A stretch of DNA of 64,000 nt, taken from contig JADHML010000004.1 of NCBI GenBank assembly GCA_016780065.1, positions 18,017 through 82,016 on the forward strand. Reading direction: 5' to 3'. The translations under genes were made by a program, and so were the position numbers. This DNA is from Flavobacteriaceae bacterium (GTDB taxonomy: Bacteria > Bacteroidota > Bacteroidia > Flavobacteriales > Flavobacteriaceae). Below the pieces are notes generated by a model. The model did no database searches, had not been told where the DNA came from, and worked only from the letters and a program-made list of their open reading frames with translations. Positions 29,254-36,152 of this stretch are shown one piece after another. Numbering within the stretch: the first letter of the stretch is position 1; every line of letters begins with the position of its first letter.

Positions 29254-30061
29254 GACCTAGTCTAGGCTCTTTAAAGTGAAAGTCCAACATGTTTTCAACA
29301 CGAGGGTCTTTGACCATTTTATTGGTGGTTCCAATAGTTTCACTAAAGGGCAGTTGAGTCAACCCGAGTTCTTTGGCAGCTTGGTTGTAAAAATCCTTTT
29401 TTGAAGGATGCCAAGGAGTCACTCCATGATACACAGCCTTCCAAGGCGCCGTTGTGGGCAAATGCATCAACAAACCCACGGCATCCGTCCTATGAATCAG
29501 ATTTACGGGGGCTTGAGGTTCCATGATGACATTCTTGCGCGCGAGTGTCTTCGCCGGATGTCGATCAAGGTCGATCAGCCCGCCCAATCGAAGAATTTGT
29601 GTGGAAAAAGAAGATTGTGATAACAACCGCTTTTCCACCTCGACCAACTGCCGACCACTCTCTGAATCGGGCAGCGGTTGGGTTTCTGGCAACACCACCC
29701 CTTGTTGACTCCCAAAAACACCCGTACTGCTCGTAAACACCAACTCTTTGACTGCGCTTTTATTCACATAGGGTATCAGGTGCTCGATAACCGCAACAAA
29801 ATCACGCTGAGGGTCTTTGCGTATGCCTGGGGGTAATATGACATAAAGCCTAGAAATTTCTTCTAAAAAAGCTTCTATATTACCTTCAATATGGTTTTCT
29901 TGACAATCGATCATCTGCGCTTCAATCCCGACATGTTCAAGTTGATTTAGAGTGACTTTTTGTCGAGCGCTGCCACGGACAGAGTATCCAGATTTCAACA
30001 GGTTTTTGGCTAAGGGCAGCCCCAACCACCCACATCCCAATACGGCAACATTTGATGTCAT
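29234..30061 (-). CDS. NAD(P)-binding SDR/epimerase-like protein (YeeZ-like)
   Basis: A 275-residue protein. The N-terminal Rossmann motif is VAVLGCGWLGLPLAKNLL (residues 6-23), followed by the arginine of a GSARQ segment that would bind NADP. FTSSTGVFG near residue 112 corresponds to the SDR active-site Ser region, but the usual YxxxK is not obvious. The C-terminus (HGVTPWHPSKKDFYNQAAKE) matches the YeeZ-like group of nucleoside-diphosphate-sugar epimerase relatives. Substrate unknown. It overlaps the convergent lipoprotein gene by 20 bases. Confidence 0.75.
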   Translation of the reverse strand: MTSNVAVLGCGWLGLPLAKNLLKSGYSVRGSARQKVTLNQLEHVGIEAQMIDCQENHIEGNIEAFLEEISRLYVILPPGIRKDPQRDFVAVIEHLIPYVNKSAVKELVFTSSTGVFGSQQGVVLPETQPLPDSESGRQLVEVEKRLLSQSSFSTQILRLGGLIDLDRHPAKTLARKNVIMEPQAPVNLIHRTDAVGLLMHLPTTAPWKAVYHGVTPWHPSKKDFYNQAAKELGLTQLPFSETIGTTNKMVKDPRVENMLDFHFKEPRLGLKDWAE

Positions 30062-30144
30062 CTTCCAAAAATACAGTCTTTTATGGGGATAAAGCCAGAA
30101 TAGGTTTGTAAAAAAATTGTATATTAAGCCTAAAGAATCACATT

Positions 30145-30609
30145 ATGGCAGTTAAAAGTTTTCAAGGCGCCCGTGCCAAAGCCCCTAAAGCACCCAATCC
30201 ACCTTTGCTCGTTTCGGACTATATGACCCGTGATTTGATCACGTTTACTCCTGATCAGTCCATTCTTCAAATCATGGAGACCTTTGCCAAACATCGGATT
30301 TCTGGAGGTCCCGTTGTGGACAAAAGCGGCAAGCTGATTGGGATCATCTCCGAAGCCGATTGTATGAAACAGATTTCAGAAAGCCGTTACTTTAACATGC
30401 CTATTTTAGAAAAGAGTGTAGCTCATTTTATGACAACGGCGGTGAATACCATCAATCACGACGCCACTATCTTTGATGCTGCACGCCGGTTTCACCAAAA
30501 CAGCCGACGACGTTTGCCAGTGCTTAAAAACGGATTGTTGGTCGGCCAAATCAGCCGTCGAGATGTCGTCCTTGCCGCCCTAAAATTGCGAAGTCAACGC
30601 TGGCGCTAA
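30145..30609 (+). CDS. CBS-pair domain protein
   Basis: A 154-residue protein made of a basic N-terminal tail (AVKSFQGARAKAPKAP) and two CBS motifs (about 25-80 and 90-150). Characteristic segments are VSDYMTRDLITFTPDQSI, GGPVVDKSGKLIGIISEAD and RRLPVLKNGLLVGQISRRDV. CBS pairs bind adenosine nucleotides and usually regulate a partner; stand-alone forms are common in Bacteroidota and their targets are mostly unknown. The flanking genes are transcribed from the opposite strand, so it is a single-gene unit. Confidence 0.85.
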   Translation: MAVKSFQGARAKAPKAPNPPLLVSDYMTRDLITFTPDQSILQIMETFAKHRISGGPVVDKSGKLIGIISEADCMKQISESRYFNMPILEKSVAHFMTTAVNTINHDATIFDAARRFHQNSRRRLPVLKNGLLVGQISRRDVVLAALKLRSQRWR

Positions 30610-30678
30610 TCTCTTTTGACAACACATATGCATCTTCTTCATTGAGCATCAGGCATGTGTACACCCAACCGTCTTTTT

Positions 30679-30954
30679 CTATCCTTCATAATGAAACCGA
30701 CACTGTATGATGGTGCATTTTTGATCTACGCCCCGTTTTCCGGATATTTGATAGACCAGTCTGTGTTCTGAAGTGATTCTTCGAGACCAAAACCCTTTGA
30801 GGCCATATTTTAAGGGTTCGGGCTTGCCCAAACCTTTGAAGGGCTGTCGTTTGATCGAGCCAATCAAAGCCTTGATTTTAACAATGGTGTCCATGTCGTT
30901 TTCCAACCAGTAAGAAAAATCTTCCCATCCGTATGTAGTAAACTCGATGTGCAT
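30679..30954 (-). CDS. yoeB: YoeB/Txe-family mRNA interferase toxin
   Basis: The ATG at 30954 gives a 91-residue protein, the usual YoeB length; a longer in-frame start at 30996 would run into the antitoxin gene and is rejected. KALIGSIKRQPFKGLGKPEP and GFWSRRITSEHRLVYQIS carry the family's catalytic Glu, Arg and His residues, and the protein ends in CRFHYEG. YoeB cleaves ribosome-bound mRNA when released from its antitoxin. It follows the antitoxin gene by 7 bases on the minus strand. Confidence 0.92.
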   Translation of the reverse strand: MHIEFTTYGWEDFSYWLENDMDTIVKIKALIGSIKRQPFKGLGKPEPLKYGLKGFWSRRITSEHRLVYQISGKRGVDQKCTIIQCRFHYEG

Positions 30955-30961
30955 GAAGGTT

Positions 30962-31219
30962 TTATTCTTTGGTGTCCGGATAGTCGACCAGGTCACCCCT
31001 TTCGATTTGGGCTACAGATTCCATCAGCCTATCTCTGTTGGATTTGGAGGACAACAGATATTCGGTTTCTTTTAGGGCGTTGTACTCCTGAATTGACATG
31101 ATGACAACCGCATCTTCCTCCTTGCTTCTGGGAACTACAATCACCTCCAAAGATTTTGAAACATAATCAAAATGTTCTTTGATGTTTTTACGCAATGTGG
31201 AAATACTGATTGCTTTCAT
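30962..31219 (-). CDS. yefM: YefM/Phd-family antitoxin
   Basis: The ATG at 31219 gives 85 residues starting [20 protein letters not shown], the standard Phd/YefM fold (DNA-binding N-terminus). [19 protein letters not shown] is the dimerization helix, and an acidic C-terminal tail neutralizes YoeB. It precedes the toxin gene with a 7-base gap, giving a typical two-gene module. The inverted repeat just upstream is the likely autoregulatory operator. Confidence 0.9.
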   Translation of the reverse strand: MKAISISTLRKNIKEHFDYVSKSLEVIVVPRSKEEDAVVIMSIQEYNALKETEYLLSSKSNRDRLMESVAQIERGDLVDYPDTKE

Positions 31220-31223
31220 GTTA

Positions 31224-31257
31224 TGTACTTTAATTTGTACGTTCAAATGTACAAATT
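31224..31257 (-). promoter_or_regulatory. Palindromic operator of the yefM-yoeB operon
   Basis: A perfect 9-bp inverted repeat (31232-31240 and 31249-31257, 8-base spacer) lies 12 bases before the yefM start. It contains the core TGTACA at 31248-31253, a near match TGTACG at 31236-31241 (TGTAC plus G) and TGTACT at 31224-31229. TGTACA cores inside palindromes are the known recognition elements of YefM-YoeB in E. coli, so autoregulation by the same logic is likely. Confidence 0.7.
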
Positions 31258-31287
31258 ATACTTCAAACCTTCAAACCAACACTGGCG

Positions 31288-31635
31288 TTAAGTGCGTTTT
31301 ACCAATAAAAACCAATCATTTCCAAGGTCCAAATATCCCTGGTTGTAAACATAGCAGTACAAGGCGCCTTTGTGGGTGCGATACATTTGCGTAATGTATT
31401 CAAACGAAAAACCTTCCTCCAACATCCGTTTGCGAGACATCTTCACTTTGCCTCTAGGGTTGAGTTTCATTAAGATTCTATAATTTCTACGCAAGGCATA
31501 GTGGGTGTTGCGCATCAGTTGATTGTGGTCTCGGTTCTGACGGTTGTTGTAGTTGCTACGACAAGCATCGTCACAAAAGCGTTTGTCGATCCGTCCTGTC
31601 AGCGGCTTATCACATTCCCAGCATAGTCTTGCCAT
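31288..31635 (-). CDS. Hypothetical zinc-ribbon-like protein
   Basis: A 115-residue basic protein. The N-terminus has the four-cysteine pattern CWECDKPLTGRIDKRFCDDA followed by CRSNYNN, a likely zinc ribbon of the CxxC...CxxxC type. The middle is rich in Arg, Lys and Asn, and the C-terminus (GFSFEYITQMYRTHKGALYC) is compact. Proteins like this are common in flavobacteria without an assigned function; nucleic-acid binding is plausible. It lies between the toxin-antitoxin module and the propeller-protein gene, same strand. Confidence 0.65.
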   Translation of the reverse strand: MARLCWECDKPLTGRIDKRFCDDACRSNYNNRQNRDHNQLMRNTHYALRRNYRILMKLNPRGKVKMSRKRMLEEGFSFEYITQMYRTHKGALYCYVYNQGYLDLGNDWFLLVKRT

Positions 31636-31647
31636 GATAAAATATTT

Positions 31648-32688
31648 TTATTCCTTAATAAATTTTAGGGTCTGTACACCTTCTAATTTTAGAAAATACA
31701 GCCCTTTTGGCAGGTCAGATACAGTCACCGAACCGCCATTGGCTATGGTTCCTTGTCCACTTGCTACACCCAGCAGGTTGTAGAGGGTGTAGTGTTGGGT
31801 ATTGGTTATCCCCAACACCTGTAGTTCTTCTTGTACGGGATTGGGATAAATGCGAAGCGCGTTTGTTTGGGTAATGGGTTCTAAAGACAGGGTAGCATCG
31901 GTATATTTTGTAAAATAACCTGTTTCAGAATCTAGAGAACCAATATAGAGGTAACTCCCATCAACTAGTAACTTGTATGGGCCAACGATGCTAAGGACAT
32001 CAGTAGTAGTCGGGGAATCGGCGGTAACATCTATTTTTACAATTTTATTATTGGACAAACTGATGTATAAGTCGTTTTCATCAAATGCAATATCATGAGG
32101 GAGACCTGTGAGACCCGAAATAACCTCAGTAGGGGTAGGAGATGCTTGGCTCACATCTATTTTCATAATACGAGAATTAGCATCTGGACTGAAGGAAGTA
32201 AAATACAACTCATCTCCATCACCATGAAATGCCAACCCTTGGAGCCCGACATCTGGACCATCGATCACATGCGTGGGGGTTGTATCACTGCCCGAAACAT
32301 CTATTTTAAAAATATCGGAAACCTCCATACCATTTTCAAAGCGATCATCTGCAATGTAAAGGACATCTCCTTTAAATGCTAAATAGTTTGGGCTGTTTAA
32401 TCCTGAAGTAACCACATCAACAATGGTAGGAGGTTGGTCTGTAACAGTTATTTTCGAAATGGTTGAACCAGCATTAAAATAGAGGTCATCTCCATGAAAA
32501 ACTAGGTTTTCTGCAACTTCTTCCAGCACCAGAACAGACGAAGGGTTTGTTTGGGTATGATCAATTTTTAGAGTTTGGGTGTGTGTTGGGAAGTATAGTT
32601 CGTTTCCGTGGATGGCCATATGAATTCCATTAATAGCATCATGGCTGAATATTGTGGTGGTGGTTTGGGCATACAAAGAAGCAGTCAA
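31648..32688 (-). CDS. T9SS-sorted beta-propeller protein, frameshifted in the signal peptide
   Basis: The open frame of 346 residues begins at a TTG inside what should be the signal peptide (TASLYAQ). It has propeller-like repeats, for example NLVFHGDDLYFN, YLAFKGDVLYIAD, GLAFHGDGDELYFTSF and DIAFDENDLYISL, then a T9SS type A sorting domain from about residue 275 (LRIYPNPVQ). An ATG at 32722 on the same strand begins MKHLYTFYC but in another frame. Removing one T from the 7-T run at 32690-32696 would join them into a standard signal peptide. This may be phase variation, a real frameshift or a base-calling error. Confidence 0.75.
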   Translation of the reverse strand: MTASLYAQTTTTIFSHDAINGIHMAIHGNELYFPTHTQTLKIDHTQTNPSSVLVLEEVAENLVFHGDDLYFNAGSTISKITVTDQPPTIVDVVTSGLNSPNYLAFKGDVLYIADDRFENGMEVSDIFKIDVSGSDTTPTHVIDGPDVGLQGLAFHGDGDELYFTSFSPDANSRIMKIDVSQASPTPTEVISGLTGLPHDIAFDENDLYISLSNNKIVKIDVTADSPTTTDVLSIVGPYKLLVDGSYLYIGSLDSETGYFTKYTDATLSLEPITQTNALRIYPNPVQEELQVLGITNTQHYTLYNLLGVASGQGTIANGGSVTVSDLPKGLYFLKLEGVQTLKFIKE

Positions 32689-32794
32689 TAAAAAAACAAT
32701 AAAAGGTATATAGGTGTTTCATTGGGGTAATTTTAGGGGTTTTGTTAAAACAACAAGTTACACACTTTTAGTTGCTCAAAAAAGCCAAAAAACG

Positions 32795-32824
32795 ACGGTT
32801 TGTAGTTAAAAAACGACCATTCAC
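32795..32824. promoter_or_regulatory. Candidate LytTR-type direct-repeat operator
   Basis: ACGGTTTGT (32795-32803) and ACCATTCAC (32816-32824) are separated by exactly 12 bases, the 21-bp periodicity used by LytTR response regulators. Each matches their 9-bp consensus at 8 of 9 positions. Each copy is preceded by an identical AAAAAACGAC-type run. It lies in the divergent gap between the T9SS propeller gene and ssb; no LytTR regulator is encoded in this window. Confidence 0.45.
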
Positions 32825-32962
32825 AGAAAAAAACAGCGATCCGAGTGCTGTTTGTGTATCCGGCAACAAACGGATATTGCCGGAAGTAAAAGAAAAACAA
32901 CCGACTGGGGTGTTGGTGTCAGTGTAGTTTTGGGTCCTTATTTTACTTTAAATCTATTGATC

Positions 32963-33289
32963 ATGAACAACATTCAAAATAGGGTCAGGCTGATTGGGCA
33001 TTTGGGAGCAGACCCTGAAATTCTCCAATTAGACAACGACCGCAAAGGCGCTAAGTTTTCTATCGCGACCAACGACCATTACAAAAACGCTCAAGGCGAA
33101 CGCATCGAAAACACCCAGTGGCACCAGGTAGTCGCTTGGGGCAAGTTGGCTGAGCTGTGTGAGCAGCTGCTCGAAAAGGGTAAAAAAGTAGCCATCGAAG
33201 GCAAGTTGGTTCACAGGAGCTACGAAAACAAAGCCGGTGAAAAGCGCTATGTGTCAGAAATCCATTGCGACGAACTGTTGTTGTTGTAG
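32963..33289 (+). CDS. ssb: Short single-stranded DNA-binding protein
   Basis: The ATG at 32963 gives a 108-residue OB-fold protein starting MNNIQNRVRLIGHLGADPEI; the extra upstream residues in frame look non-coding and are rejected. The SSB core is recognisable through KFSIATNDHYKNAQGE, TQWHQVVAWGKLAELCEQLL and GKKVAIEGKLVHRSYENKAG. It ends in DELLLL and has no disordered acidic tail with a C-terminal Phe tip, the part that recruits replication partners in the main SSB. It is probably a secondary SSB; the main one would be elsewhere. Confidence 0.85.
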   Translation: MNNIQNRVRLIGHLGADPEILQLDNDRKGAKFSIATNDHYKNAQGERIENTQWHQVVAWGKLAELCEQLLEKGKKVAIEGKLVHRSYENKAGEKRYVSEIHCDELLLL

Positions 33290-33305
33290 CGATTTCCAAA
33301 AAACA

Positions 33306-34985
33306 CTAAGTGTTTTGGAGTTTTTCGATTTGGGTTTCGATGGCGCTGTCATCGATTCTTTCAAAAAGCAATTCAGGTTTTTGTAGCTGACTGCCCGGTG
33401 TGAGCCATTCGTCTTGAGACAGTTCGGACCAGTTGGCTTGTTGAGGCAGTCCCAAAAGGCGTCGTAGCTTTTCGGCGGTATGCGGCAAGAATGGGATGCT
33501 CACCAACGACAAGACTGCAGCCACCTGTAGGGCAGTATGTATGATGGTTTGAACACGCTCGGGATCGGTTTTTATCTTTTTCCAGGGCTCCTCATCGGCG
33601 AGGTATTTGTTGCCCAACCGTGCGATTTTCATCATGGTTTGGCTGGCCTCCCGAAAGCGGTATGCGTCGAGCGATGTGGCTACTTCAACAGGCAAATCAC
33701 GCAAGGCCTGCAAGGTTTCTCGATCGACTTGGGTCAAGTCGTTGGGTATGGGAACTTGTCCGTCGTAATATTTGTGGGTCAGCACCAAAATCCGATTGAT
33801 AAAATTGCCGTAAATGGCGACCAATTCACTGTCGTTGCGGGTTTGAAAATCGCGCCAGGTAAAATCGTTGTCCTTTGTTTCGGGTGCGTTGGCGGTGAGC
33901 GCATAGCGCAGTACATCTTGCTTGCCAGGAAATTCTTGTAAATACTCGTGGAGCCATACGGCCCAATTTTTGGACGTGGATAATTTTTGACCTTCTAGGT
34001 TTAAAAACTCATTGGCGGGTACGTTTTCGGGCAACACATAGGAACCTTCTGCTTTGAGCATGGCCGGGAATATGATGCAGTGAAAAACGATGTTGTCTTT
34101 TCCGATAAAGTGGACCAACTCGGTGTCGCTGTCTTGCCAGTAGGGCTTCCAGTCTTTTCCGTTGGCTTCAGCCCAAGCCTTGGTGGCTGAGATATAGCCA
34201 ATCGGCGCATCAAACCAAACATAGAGCACTTTGTTCTCTCCGCCAGGAACGGGTACGGGAATGCCCCAGTCCAAATCGCGCGTAACGGCTCGAGGTTTGA
34301 GTCCATCATCGAGCCACGATTTGACCTGCCCATACACATTGGGTTTCCAGTCGTCAGCATGACCTTTTAAGATCCATTCTTTAAGGAAGTCTTGGTATCG
34401 ATCAAGCGGTAAAAACCAGTGTTTGGTGGCTTTGAGGGTTGGGGTGCTTCCACTTAAAGTTGATTTTGGATCGATTAGGTCTGTGGCGTTGAGCGAACTG
34501 CCACAGGCTTCGCATTGGTCACCGTAAGCTTCTGTATGGCCACACTTGGGGCAAGTGCCCACGACAAAGCGGTCTGCCAAAAATTGTTGGGCCTCTTCGT
34601 CATAGAGTTGATCCGTGGTCTGCTCAACAAAATCGCCTTGCTGATGTAGTTTTTTAAAAAAATCGCTTGCCGTTTGGTGATGTATGTGGTCAGAAGTTCG
34701 GCCATAATAGTCAAACGAAATGCCAAAATCCTCAAAAGATGTTTTGATAAGCCCGTGGTAGTGATCGATGATTTGTTGAGGTGTTTTGCCTTCCTTACGT
34801 GCTCGCATAGAGATGGCTACCCCATGCTCATCACTGCCGCAAACAAATAGGACGTCTTTGCCTTTTAGACGAAGGTATCTTGCATAAATATCTGCCGGCA
34901 CATAGACTCCAGCCAAATGACCAATATGAATGGGTCCGTTGGTATAGGGTAGGGCGGCAGTTAGGGTGTATCGTTTGGCTGTCAT
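33306..34985 (-). CDS. metG: Methionyl-tRNA synthetase, short form without C-terminal tRNA-binding domain
   Basis: A 559-residue class I synthetase that charges tRNA-Met. The HIGH motif is in [14 protein letters not shown] (residues 15-28). The zinc-binding insert contains [18 protein letters not shown] (near 143-160), the KMSKS equivalent is [10 protein letters not shown] (near 330), and the anticodon-binding helical domain follows. The protein stops just after [11 protein letters not shown]. Related Bacteroidota enzymes often continue for a further ~110-residue tRNA-binding domain, which is absent here. The gene converges with ssb across a 16-base gap. Confidence 0.93.
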   Translation of the reverse strand: MTAKRYTLTAALPYTNGPIHIGHLAGVYVPADIYARYLRLKGKDVLFVCGSDEHGVAISMRARKEGKTPQQIIDHYHGLIKTSFEDFGISFDYYGRTSDHIHHQTASDFFKKLHQQGDFVEQTTDQLYDEEAQQFLADRFVVGTCPKCGHTEAYGDQCEACGSSLNATDLIDPKSTLSGSTPTLKATKHWFLPLDRYQDFLKEWILKGHADDWKPNVYGQVKSWLDDGLKPRAVTRDLDWGIPVPVPGGENKVLYVWFDAPIGYISATKAWAEANGKDWKPYWQDSDTELVHFIGKDNIVFHCIIFPAMLKAEGSYVLPENVPANEFLNLEGQKLSTSKNWAVWLHEYLQEFPGKQDVLRYALTANAPETKDNDFTWRDFQTRNDSELVAIYGNFINRILVLTHKYYDGQVPIPNDLTQVDRETLQALRDLPVEVATSLDAYRFREASQTMMKIARLGNKYLADEEPWKKIKTDPERVQTIIHTALQVAAVLSLVSIPFLPHTAEKLRRLLGLPQQANWSELSQDEWLTPGSQLQKPELLFERIDDSAIETQIEKLQNT

Positions 34986-35068
34986 CGAATGTTGATCAGC
35001 CGCAAAAATAGGAATTTATCCCTGTTTAGTTGATTTTTTTCATACCTTAAGAATCCCAAAGTACACAT

Positions 35069-35425
35069 ATGAAACCTACCGAATTAGGTCGTGCCGGCGA
35101 AGACATAGCCGTGACCTACCTACAAAAACAAGGATTCCGCATCTTGGCACGCAACTACCGCTTTGGCAAAGCAGAGATTGATGTGATTTCTTTAAAAGGC
35201 AATCGTCTGTCTGTGGTTGAAGTTAAGTGGCGCAGCAGTGCTGACTATGGTTTGCCTCAAAGTTTTGTAACGTCTAAAAAACAGCGCCTATTGGTCTATG
35301 CTGCCAATCATTTTGTGCAGAGTCGTGACATGGATGTTGAAGTAAGTCTTGATATTATTGGCATTTTGAGGACTAAAAACAAACAAATTATTGAATTTAT
35401 TGAAAATGCATATCACTTTTTTTGA
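35069..35425 (+). CDS. yraN: YraN (UPF0102) family endonuclease-like protein
   Basis: A 118-residue protein of the usual family length. It opens with ELGRAGEDIAVTYLQKQGF, then has RFGKAEIDVISLKGNRLSVV and EVKWRSS. The Asp of EIDVI with the E-x-K of EVKW forms the restriction-endonuclease-like core shared with Holliday-junction resolvase folds. The biological role is unclear. It is divergent from metG. Confidence 0.88.
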   Translation: MKPTELGRAGEDIAVTYLQKQGFRILARNYRFGKAEIDVISLKGNRLSVVEVKWRSSADYGLPQSFVTSKKQRLLVYAANHFVQSRDMDVEVSLDIIGILRTKNKQIIEFIENAYHFF

Positions 35426-35463
35426 CAATATGTTAAATCAGTAACAAATTGTTTGTTTTTTAT

Positions 35464-35471
35464 TATTTTTG
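35464..35471 (+). promoter_or_regulatory. TAnnTTTG -7 box before the ACT-like gene
   Basis: TATTTTTG matches the Bacteroidota -7 consensus and lies 21 bases before the ATG. No TTTG was found at the expected spacing upstream, so only half of the promoter is supported. Confidence 0.4.
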
Positions 35472-35492
35472 CCTTAACAATAACAAACATAA

Positions 35493-36152
35493 ATGAAAAC
35501 AATAGCAGCTGCGGTAGAGGACTACATAAAAAGCAAACCTTTCCTAGTGAGTGCATTGACACAGGGGATCATCAATCTGACCTCGCTCGCCCGTATTATC
35601 AATAAAGAAATTAGCGATGTGATGAACAAAGACGTTCGCAACGGCGCCATTGTAATGGCTTTAAAGCGTTTGTCTTCTGATTTTGAATTCCGTTCATCTT
35701 TAAAAATCATAAAAACCCTTCGCAATATTGGAGACATTACGGTGCGCTCTTCTTTGATAGATTATAATTACAAGGTATCACCAACCTTATTGGCTTCTCA
35801 GGCCAAATTGTTGTCAAGTATTTCTGATGACAAAGGTAATTTTTACACATCCTCGCGCGGGGTACATGAGTGCAATGTGGTGGTGAGCAGCAACTTAGCT
35901 GAACAAGTAGAGAGTTGTTTTGAAAATGAGGTTTGCATTCATAAAGAGGATGATTTGTCATCGATTTCAGTGAAGCTTCCGACTGAGAACGTTTCTGTTC
36001 CAGGGATTTATTATTTTGTTTTTCAGCGGCTGTCTTGGGAGGGGATCAACATCTACGAAGTGATTTCTACTTCTAATGAGTTTACCATTCTGGTCAACGA
36101 AGCACAAGTAGACAAGGCATTCAGAGTCATCAAAGACCTAAAGCAACTCTAA
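35493..36152 (+). CDS. ACT-domain-like protein of unknown function
   Basis: A 219-residue protein. The N-terminal half is helical (AAAVEDYIKSKPFLVSALTQ, then IINLTSLARIINKEIS). The C-terminal half (about 125-219) has the beta-alpha-beta look of tandem ACT domains, with NVSVPGIYYFVFQRLSWEG and NIYEVISTSNEFTILVNEAQ, resembling the regulatory end of aspartokinases. The kinase domain is entirely absent, so an aspartokinase label would be misleading. Its last 4 bases overlap the convergent mfd gene. Confidence 0.65.
   Translation: MKTIAAAVEDYIKSKPFLVSALTQGIINLTSLARIINKEISDVMNKDVRNGAIVMALKRLSSDFEFRSSLKIIKTLRNIGDITVRSSLIDYNYKVSPTLLASQAKLLSSISDDKGNFYTSSRGVHECNVVVSSNLAEQVESCFENEVCIHKEDDLSSISVKLPTENVSVPGIYYFVFQRLSWEGINIYEVISTSNEFTILVNEAQVDKAFRVIKDLKQL

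Noticed and set aside
32852..32962. Possible N-terminal extension of the SSB protein
   Set aside because: The extra 37 residues do not resemble any SSB N-terminus and the region holds a candidate operator; the ATG at 32963 gives the standard start.
35493..36152. Annotation as aspartate kinase
   Set aside because: Only an ACT-like C-terminal region is present; kinase motifs such as KFGG are absent, and a complete aspartokinase is encoded at 40150-41400.
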